Source: Sphacelaria rigidula (Eukaryota > Phaeophyceae > Sphacelariales). From it: a stretch of DNA of 23,260 bases. The translations under genes and the position numbers were made by a program. The notes below the pieces were generated by a model, which made no database searches, was not told where the DNA came from, and saw nothing but the letters and a program-made list of their open reading frames with translations. Below are positions 12,601 through 21,600 of this stretch, in pieces; position 1 is the stretch's first letter, and the number at the start of each line of letters is the position of its first letter. Location: assembly GCA_964200075.2 (NCBI GenBank), contig CAXNAA020000271.1:1-23260 (forward strand), in the 5' to 3' direction.

Positions 12601-15600
12601 ATATATATATACCTTGTTGAGCCAGTAGGTGACGAAAACAGGCTTGGCCTGAGCCTTCTGACCCTTCGCGGCGGCCGCCTGGATCTCCGGAGATGTTCCC
12701 ATGTAGTTCCACGCCGACCACGCCGATCGCCTCGAGGGCATCAGTTTCTCGTCGCTGCACACCCACACCCACCATGACAAGAAAAAAAAAAGCAGAAAGG
12801 AAAATCAAGCAAACACGCTGTTGCTGTTAACCAACCAAACCTTGGACAATATGCAGAACTCTCCAACCACCTGCTTGCAGTAGCAGTATGGTCATTTTTG
12901 TGACGGAGGAGGACATTCCTTCTCGGTGAGTGTGAAATAAAAGCTGTGTATTGTGCTCCATGATTTGGATAGGGCACTCTGTTCGGTGCACACTACAAGC
13001 TGGTCGCAGAAAAACATGACAGGATCATGCGTCAAGCTTCCGCCCTTTTTAGTTCGGGAGCTATCGTTTGAAATGGCACGCGAAGGCTGCCACCCATCGA
13101 ACAAACAGCAGCGCTGCTCTCCATCCCTTATTTCATCGTCTGCTGTCGAGTGGACCGGCGGTTTCGCAATTTTGCACTAGTATTGGTCATTTTCCAAGAC
13201 TTCGAGTGATGGAAACCTGTCAGGATACAACATCCGAACAGTGATACAGCATGACTGTCTGTATCATGAGTCTAAACGTTTCCGAAGGCTTCACCTAATC
13301 ACTTCCGAAAACTTGGCGGGACGGAAATGATTCAGACAACAAGCAGGACATTTCTGGCCTTGAGGCGAGAAAACAATAGACCAAATTCAAAACGTCACGT
13401 GAACTGAACAATGGAGTAAACTAAACGCCCTGGACAATATATGGTCAACGGATGCAATAGACGGAAAATGTACTGGGTAAAGTATAGGCCTACTGCAAGT
13501 ATGGTCGGCCGACAATAGGGCCAATACTTTACTCAGTACTTTTTCCGTCTGTTGCATCTATTGACCAAATGTTGTCCAGGGTGTGGTAAACTCGACACCG
13601 AAACGGGTTCCTGCATCCTCCTTGACTTTTCACTAGCCCGGCATTATCGGAAATTGGGGGTCTCTGCGTTGTATTCCAATTATCAAATATTCTTCAGATG
13701 CTTCAATTACTTCAGAGATCGTTAGCCCCTTTTGATGGCATTTGTCATGCCATGACGGATATAAGGCGTCTGGGCTGTTCTCGGTGATGAAAACAGGGAG
13801 TCATTAAAAAAAAAACATGTTTTCCAATGCACATGGTTGTTTTCCCCTCATTACATTGCTCGCTTCCATTCCAAACCTGGAAAGTGCGTAGACGCGGCCG
13901 AAAATCAGAACTGCTGCTTAGTTCATGCGGTTTGGTGGCACGCACAGCCTGAATACAGCACACGGCACGACCAACTGCACTGCACGTAAATAGGTATTGC
14001 TGCTCTTACAGGTGGTCATGACGTGATTGGGCGATTGGCCTGCTGGCATAATGACATGTAATGGGAATGTGGGATGTAGAATATGGGCTCCAAACCGCCT
14101 AGCATGAAAACATCGTCCTTTTATTCCAACAGCTGGGAAATGGAAAATGAAGTCTGCAAAAGAACCCGCATCGTTATGGACGACCCTGAATCCGGAGATA
14201 TACTTCCGATCGACGCAATTCGGGTGTTTGTCTTGTAATCTCGGCACCAAGTGGATATACGGTATGCTAGCTCCATCGTACTGACTGTGCACGCCAACAG
14301 AAAAGCGGTGAAGACATTTTGCGCTCATTCGGTGGGACCAGCTAGTGAGACATAAACTACTCTCGAGCCTCGTGCCCAACCCACGAGTTTCTCTCTCGAA
14401 CTGGCCGGAAGCAAAAACCCAAAAAATAACACTGAAAACAAAATCCCGAGAAATAGAGAGGGAAACGTTCATCACAAGACTACTCAAATGGATATGAAAG
14501 ACACGGGCAGGGAGAGAAAAAAAACGCAGGCAACCGTACCTGTGCACGTAGACAATATTTTCGGAACACTCGAACCGTTCGAGTGCAGCCCTCTCCTCGC
14601 AAGAAGCTTCTTCTCCTACGATACGCAACGCAGTGGGCGCTGGACAAGCAAAAATAACCTACAGTAACGGACGCGTGACACAGAGAGAGAGGAACAGAAC
14701 GGTGAAATTCATAAGTATCCGCCAGAATCCCGGGTTAAAGTCGAGCGGAGCGAACAACATACTTGCGTGCTGCAGTTTTTGTTGATTTTCCGGTGCGACA
14801 ATACAAAATATCCCGCTATGGATATGAAAAAACGCATGGCTTTGATCAAAATATCCTTAAAACATTGAGAGAGCGACAAACACCCCTCCAGCACACCTCC
14901 CATATTTCGAGGTACAACATGCTGGCGTCTGTACGAACTGCACCCCACACCCCAATACTGTTCAAAACTCGATGACGTCTGAGCTACCCGCCTCCCCCCC
15001 CACCCGCCCCCCTAGACGACACTTCTGTCTCACTTCATCTTTTGGTTCATCAATCCTTGCTACAGTGCCCGGAAGGGTGTATACGTACAGTAACACACAT
15101 CAGTTAATTTCTGAAATCAACAGTCAAGCAACCGATATCATGCAGACTACCCTACATGGACGCGCATTACAGTCATTATCCGGAGGATGTACACGTGATA
15201 TTGCCATTGTTCGGCGTATGTCCCTTCCCCCCACGCGCCCCCTCCGACCTCGCTGCATACGTGTTCTCTCGTGGTAGTCCCAGTACACACCTCATCGAAA
15301 ACCCTGCTAGCCCCCTTGCTGTCGACCACTTCCCACCCGGCAGTCGTTGCTGCCATTTCCGGCGACAGCTTCTTGACGCTGACACAAGCTGTTTCCAGCT
15401 CTATCTTGTCCTCCCCTATCCGCCGGCAGATTTCCGTTACGTATTGTCGTGATCTGCTTGCGGGTGTCTTCCACTGCGGCCGTCCGAATACCTGGGGAGT
15501 GTTTGTTATCGTAAGCATAAGTACTTCTTCTCGCAAAAGCTCGTCGCCTATCATAAGAGCAGAGGGGTAAGAAACTCGTTTGCGATGCTCATGACCCGCC

Positions 15601-18600
15601 CTTTCCAGGAAACGGGGTCAACGGGGACAACACGGCGGACATTTTATACGCATGTCCGACTACGTGAGAAGATTCGTATGTTCAACTTATTCAGTAAAAC
15701 TCTTGCATGCTGTGGACGCAGAGGGGTCGAGGTTAAGACAGATTGGGCAAAAAGGTCAACTACCAGACCCCAAACGGCCGGCTTGTGCCGCGAAACTAGA
15801 CCAAATGCGACACACTAACCGATATCCATCAGGAGTCCGAATAAGGGGGGGGAGGGGGAGGGGAGCGCTTGTCTGCTTTCAGGAGAACCAGAGCTGAGTG
15901 GGACCGACACATACAATAGTGGCAGAGCAATTGGTCGGCCTGTGCGATAAATCTGGGCCATGTAGAAAAGGCTTCTTACATTCACGCCCCTCACTATGTA
16001 GGCTGGGCGACCAAGTTACAGTTTTGTTTTGCGCCTGCGTTTTTTTGGCGGTAACCATGATGATGGTCGACCGACATCATTGTGTGCGGGGTCGGAGACC
16101 TCAATTCCGCGCAAAGGGAATTATCATACCACGTAGTGCTCAGATGGTGAGACATCGATCAGGCAGTGTATAGCTCATGACTGTCTCTGAAAGTGGCGAT
16201 GGCAGAAAATGAAGCAATTCATTGGAGGCGGTCATCCATATACAAGAGTATCACCACGCTACGGGCCGAACAACTTTAGGAGGACGCAGCACACCCTTCA
16301 TGCGACTCGCCGAAAACATCACGGCGCTTCGCGCTTGGTGATTGATTGCGAGTCTGGTCCGGCGGAAACCCGGCCTGCTCCGCCCCGGCTTTGTAGGGAT
16401 CTGAGGTCAATGGTTATTTGACTACGGCATGAAAGTTCAAGAATAGACCCCCCCCTTACAATCCTCACCTGCGAGGTTAATGGTCTTATGACTGTGGCAT
16501 GGATGATCATGAGTACACCCCCCCCCTCCCCCCGAGGCCTACTTCGTTCATTTGCGGCCTCTCTGCTTCCACAATCGAAAGAGGTGTTGTCGTGTTACGT
16601 TAAAATGCGGAACAACCCCTGACACCTTCGTTACTCGGACGCCCGCAGTATATATGGTTCACAGTGTCATTGCCAACCGATGCCAACCAGATAGGGTCCC
16701 CTAGAGAGGCCCCCGGGGGAGGGGGGAATAAATTGCGACGCAAATTGCTGGCCTGTGCCGGGAAACAAGACCAGATAAAAGAAAACGACCGACCGTCTGA
16801 AAATGCGATATTTTCCGGAACGATGTCCCGGCCAACATTCACCGCCGGAGAACCCCTACGGGTTGCTCGCGAGGGTCATTCCCACGACAAGACACCGTAT
16901 CACCTGCCAACTGAAAGAGCAGGCAGCTTCTCATCGTTGGACCTCGGGGTTCAACAATGATCCGGCTAAAATAACGGAAGACAGGGGGAAAAAAAAAAAG
17001 ACAACACACCTGCAGCATCTGATGATTGTGGAAGAAGCTGATCATGGCCAAGGCGCTGTGGTTCATCACGTCTGCCGCACTGGCACTCCACAATGCGGCG
17101 GCCATGGGCACCAGATAAAACCGAGCGAAGGACTCCGAAAAGCCGTGGGTCTTCAGGTACTCTCGGACGCTAACTGCCTGAAACGTACAGGCGAAGGAGC
17201 GGGGAGGACTCAACATAGAGTCGCCCTCATCGGCTGAGGCACTCATCACACGAGGAGGGACACCTATTTGGTGTGCTCGACTAGAGAACATGACTTGAAT
17301 GAGCAAGAGAGTGACCAGTGACGCCAACCTGAAACTCCGAACCACCGTGAGAGCTTAAACACTGCAAGGGCAGGTCGAGTAGGGTACACTCAAAATTTTG
17401 TTGCTTTCAAAAGTCGCACATCACAAGCGCCAAGTCACAGTCACAATGCCTTGTACGGGCTCTCGAGAGGGTAACAACAGCGCTGGCGGGCTGCTGCGCC
17501 ATGGCCTGGGTCGGATCTCCGCTTTTCAAAATACCAAGATATCGAGAATATTCTACTCCACCTTCTCTTGGAACACTGTCGGTACCCACGCTCATGGTAA
17601 GGGACGAATATCTGATCTCAGCATCATGACTGGACGAAGTTACATGGACACAAAAACACGATATACTTGATAAGAAGCTTCGACAGAAGGAAACGCGAAG
17701 TGCGCCCTTGTCATGGCTTCGTGAAAAAGGTACAAGGCGTGTGTGTCAAGGCGACGAGCCAACCACAACATGAAACTTGTTACACGATGACAGTATAATT
17801 TTGTTCGCCATTTTTTCTACCGCCACCCCCCTCCTCAATGTCAATACAGGCCCATAGTCTCAGGGAAGTGACCCGTCGCTTCCCCGGCACTCACTCTATA
17901 TTGCTTATCTATATTGCGGTATAGATGCTCAGGCGTTCAGTAACCTCCTATGAATGGATGATGACTGACAACAAATAACGAGTGGGCGGTGTAGAGCGAG
18001 AAAAGGTGATCTTGCAATTCGTTCCAAGCCCATGACACCAGTGTACGGGAGAGTGTGGCCCAAAATAGAGAGAGGTGAAAACGTCCCTACAAAAACGGTA
18101 ACCTGGGTGGCTAGCTTACGCTGTGAGTAGCGTGTTTAACAGCGTCGTTGTCAACTGACACCAACCTAACGAGGGAGCGAGGCAGTCAAAAGTTAAGGCG
18201 TCGAGGGCACGTTCGTGAAGTTCCTCGGGTTCCGCGAATCCAGGAAGCTAGACAACATCCACGGGAGGTCATCCCCCATGACAAACTCCTTGCTCTCTGT
18301 CACACCCCCAGGGCGAGGTTCACACCCTCCACGACTAACAGCCGGTGTGCGCTTCACACTGCATCCACAAACCTAGCTTCTTCACCTGAAGGACGGGCAG
18401 AATGCCCGCACTACGGTAGTCAGTCTTCCTGGGGAGCAAAGTGCTGTTGAATGTGCTCATGTTTTTTTTTCTCTCCTACGGTACCCCTTCCTTTATTTTC
18501 GTTTTTCCTTCACTCGAGTTTTGTTCAGCGACTTTTACTGTTCTCCTCAACTCAACAACGTCGACCTCGTCATATTACGGCTGTATTCGATAATACTGGA

Positions 18601-21600
18601 CGTAAGAGATGAGCAACTGTAGTAGACTCAATCAGCCGATCAATGTGTTCGTGTGGACTACCTCATGTACTGTGCCCAGTATGAGCCATCATATCAATGG
18701 GAATCATGATCAGAACTGCCTGTCGCAACTTTCGAAACGCAGCCACTGCGTACCCCATGGACTAAAGACATTCACGACAGGGAATACCTTTTCGTATTTA
18801 GGCTTGTATCGATTATGCTTGCACCGATTCTTCTTTCAATTATTGGAGCATATAAAAGCGGGGGTATTACCATAACAAGTAGACCCCTGTTCGTCTTATA
18901 CCTCCCTGGAACCGTATCGAACCTCTTCGGGAGTGCTCCCTACCTCATGAGGAATGTATTTTACTTTTTTTGGGGTCTTACCATACCTGGGGGGACTGCA
19001 TGGTATATTTCTGAGACTGCCTTGTACATTTTCTCGACCGAAATCTACCGCAGGTTGTGGGAGATGACACAACACCAGTGATGAAGATTTCTCCTGCAGA
19101 TGTGCCATCACGACCTCTTCAACTTCAGCAAAACCCATGGAATTTGTTTTCGTCACCTGGCGGAACGATGTCACTCCCCATTTTGACGATATACATTTGG
19201 TGTCGGCGAAGTGCTGTCAGTATCACATTTCCCTGACAGAGATCCCTATTTCAGGCACCTGTCAGCCTCCATGAGGCTGTGCCTCAACGGTATCACCGTT
19301 CTCGTGGTTACATACCGTTCTGGGGATATACCCCTTCTGAGGATGCACCACTGTACCTTTCTAGGGTCGTCATCTTCGAGCAGCAGCAAACGCGGAGCTT
19401 CTCGATTAAACCGGGTCATTTCCCTCAGCATGCTGTGGAAACCCCAAGAGAAGGCGTTTCGCTTACGGGCGAACAGCGACGATATCCCCTTGCTTCCCCA
19501 CTCCACGGCTCCGTCATCCAAGCTCACGCTGGTGGTGGTTGTGCGCGCGCCAACGCAGGATGTGCGTCGGAGAGGGGGTGAAAGCATCGTAACTCGTTCC
19601 GAAATTGCCAACAAAATGCACGCCAGGGTTTAGAGGTTAGTGTCGGGAGCGAGGGATAAGGCATCATCGAAAATGGTTATAATTATTTCATCATAGTGCA
19701 TGCCATGCGTCAGAGGGCTGCTGGAAGCGAGTGGAGTACTGCATGACACATTGTTCCAACAGCACCATCGTAGGACATATCATGCGTCACAGTGAGGGGG
19801 GCGTACTCATTTGTTGCTTGCCTTAGTCGTTTGACCATTGACCACGCATCCCTTTCGAGACGGAGTGGGGGGGAGGGTGAGCTCATGATCATGCATGCCA
19901 TTGTCAGGTGTAGGTGTCGGGGGGAATAAGTCGTGGGGGTTCGTTTCAAAATCGTCATCAAAACTGCACGCCAGGAAAAAAAGTGAAAGCGAAAACAACA
20001 CCGACTAGTTATCATCCTAGGGTTTGACCCAGGATGGGGGTGGGGGGCGATTCAAGATATGTATATATTCTCACGGCGGGGTTTGTTCTCGGTGTGTCTC
20101 GAGGCTCCTGCATCAACTCGGAGGCCAAGGCGAAAATTCTTCTGCTGGACAGCTACAAGACTCTATTTTTCTGCTGCGGTTCATCATACTTCCACTCCCA
20201 CCAACTCCAATTAACACCTACTTCATCGGGAGACGTGAAGGGTGTCGAGTGATCTTCCCACTTCTTCCTCGATACTACGCTTGGACAACTACCATGCACC
20301 GACCGTCGTATGTCCTGCATTTCCGCCGCCCGCCGAAAAAACCGTCAAAGGACAAAACATCACCAAGAAACTCTTGCCGTCCTCCCGAGAATCGAACCCC
20401 TACTTCTGTCGTGTCTAGACTCCTTGGTCCCGCCAGCGAGTCGGCCCAAAGACAGTGCACAGGTGAGCCACCGCTCAATGCCCGCCAGTCATCTACCAAG
20501 TAATCAGGATTCCAATTCAAATATAGACACACTTCGACCGCTCCGAGGGTCGAAGATCCGGTCAAGAATTCCCAAGGCATGCTCACCTCTAGCAGCGTAT
20601 TTTTCATCACCTACTCCTCACATAGGTTGACTGCGGCCCACAAACCCCAACCCTGGACATGACCCCAACCCTAACTCAGGCGGGGAGCCGTCGGGTAACG
20701 GCAAAGGAGAGAACCCCACCCGCGCCGGAAAAAAACGCGCACTGGGTGAGAACGGCGCTCAGTGCAAACCCGTATGTTCAAGATGCGCCCGATCAGTGAC
20801 CTTAGCTACGAAGGACTATTGTTTGCTGTCGAGGGGGTTAAATGGATAGGTGGGAGTATTGCGTTTTCCTCTCGTGGGGAGGAGAGTATGAGAAGCTGCT
20901 CAAACTTTTCCGCATGACCTGTGATACGCATTGCCAACCTACGTGCGGGCAGGACTCGAAGATAGACTTTCAATTCTCCTAGAAACTCATCGTGACAAAT
21001 GTCATGATCGATACCTGCGCACAGGGTTGTATTAGGTTTACACGGAAATCGGCACATATAAATTTAGTGGTCATTGGATGATGACTCGTACTAGCCGGGT
21101 TATCCCGAAGAGTGTGCACGAAAATTAATGCTCCTCGTCAGCAGACGATCTAAACTGGACAATGAGCGTTGTTTTCAGTAAGACTCATAATCACCGACAC
21201 TGTTTTTCCCGACACATCCGAAACTTTCGGGACTGGCAGGGCACCCGATGCCCCCTCAACACTGACGAGCGCCGCGGCGTACGCACAGGGCAGCTATCCG
21301 AAGTGCTCCGTTGCCGTCCGAATTCTTCGGACGGGTTGAAAAATGGAGCTTCGGAGAAAAAATCAAGCTGCTTCATTCTCCGAGTAATGAGGACGCAGGG
21401 TTCGAAAAGTTCAACACATTCTGACATACCTGAAAAGACAGTGTCGATAACCCTACCTTCGTGTACTCAATTTCGTGGACGACCATGATCCATACTAAAG
21501 CATTATTGGCTTGAATGATTCGATCATTTGTGCGCACGTTAACTCATGCCCCGGGGATCAAGCCGTCGTCACATGGTGAATGTACCCGACATGAAAAAAA

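Larger units (their letters stand above)
10461..12612 (-). other. Intron 6 (about 2.15 kb)
   Basis: GT-AG, phase 0. It starts with a TA microsatellite (12570-12612) and holds two copies of the CGGCTGG repeat (12405-12460 and 10901-10974), an ACAGT minisatellite (11541-11582), a 21-base direct repeat with a 50-bp period (11467 and 11517) and two A-runs near 11047-11085. Confidence 0.8.
15492..17009 (-). other. Intron 3 (about 1.52 kb)
   Basis: GT-AG, phase 0. It holds a 70-bp tandem duplication (16403-16530), a G-rich tract (15845-15864), and two copies of a 27-base repeat (15780-15806 and 16750-16776, four mismatches). Confidence 0.78.

Noticed and set aside
13918-14628. Minus-strand 236-residue ORF read as one protein
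   Set aside because: Only its first part (exon 5, to 14540) matches a family. The rest is intron read-through after the GT donor.
14540-14640. Exon 5 starting at the AG at 14640
   Set aside because: It would put exon 5 out of phase with exon 4 and hit a stop. Using the AG at 14659 restores the VIFAC strand and an open frame.
18815-19081. Plus-strand hydrophobic 88-residue ORF
   Set aside because: No recognisable family, no neighbours on that strand, and it lies inside intron 2 of the split gene; ORFs of this size are common by chance here.
20640-20685. CCCTAAC-like words suggesting interstitial telomere repeat
   Set aside because: Only a couple of imperfect units with no regular period.
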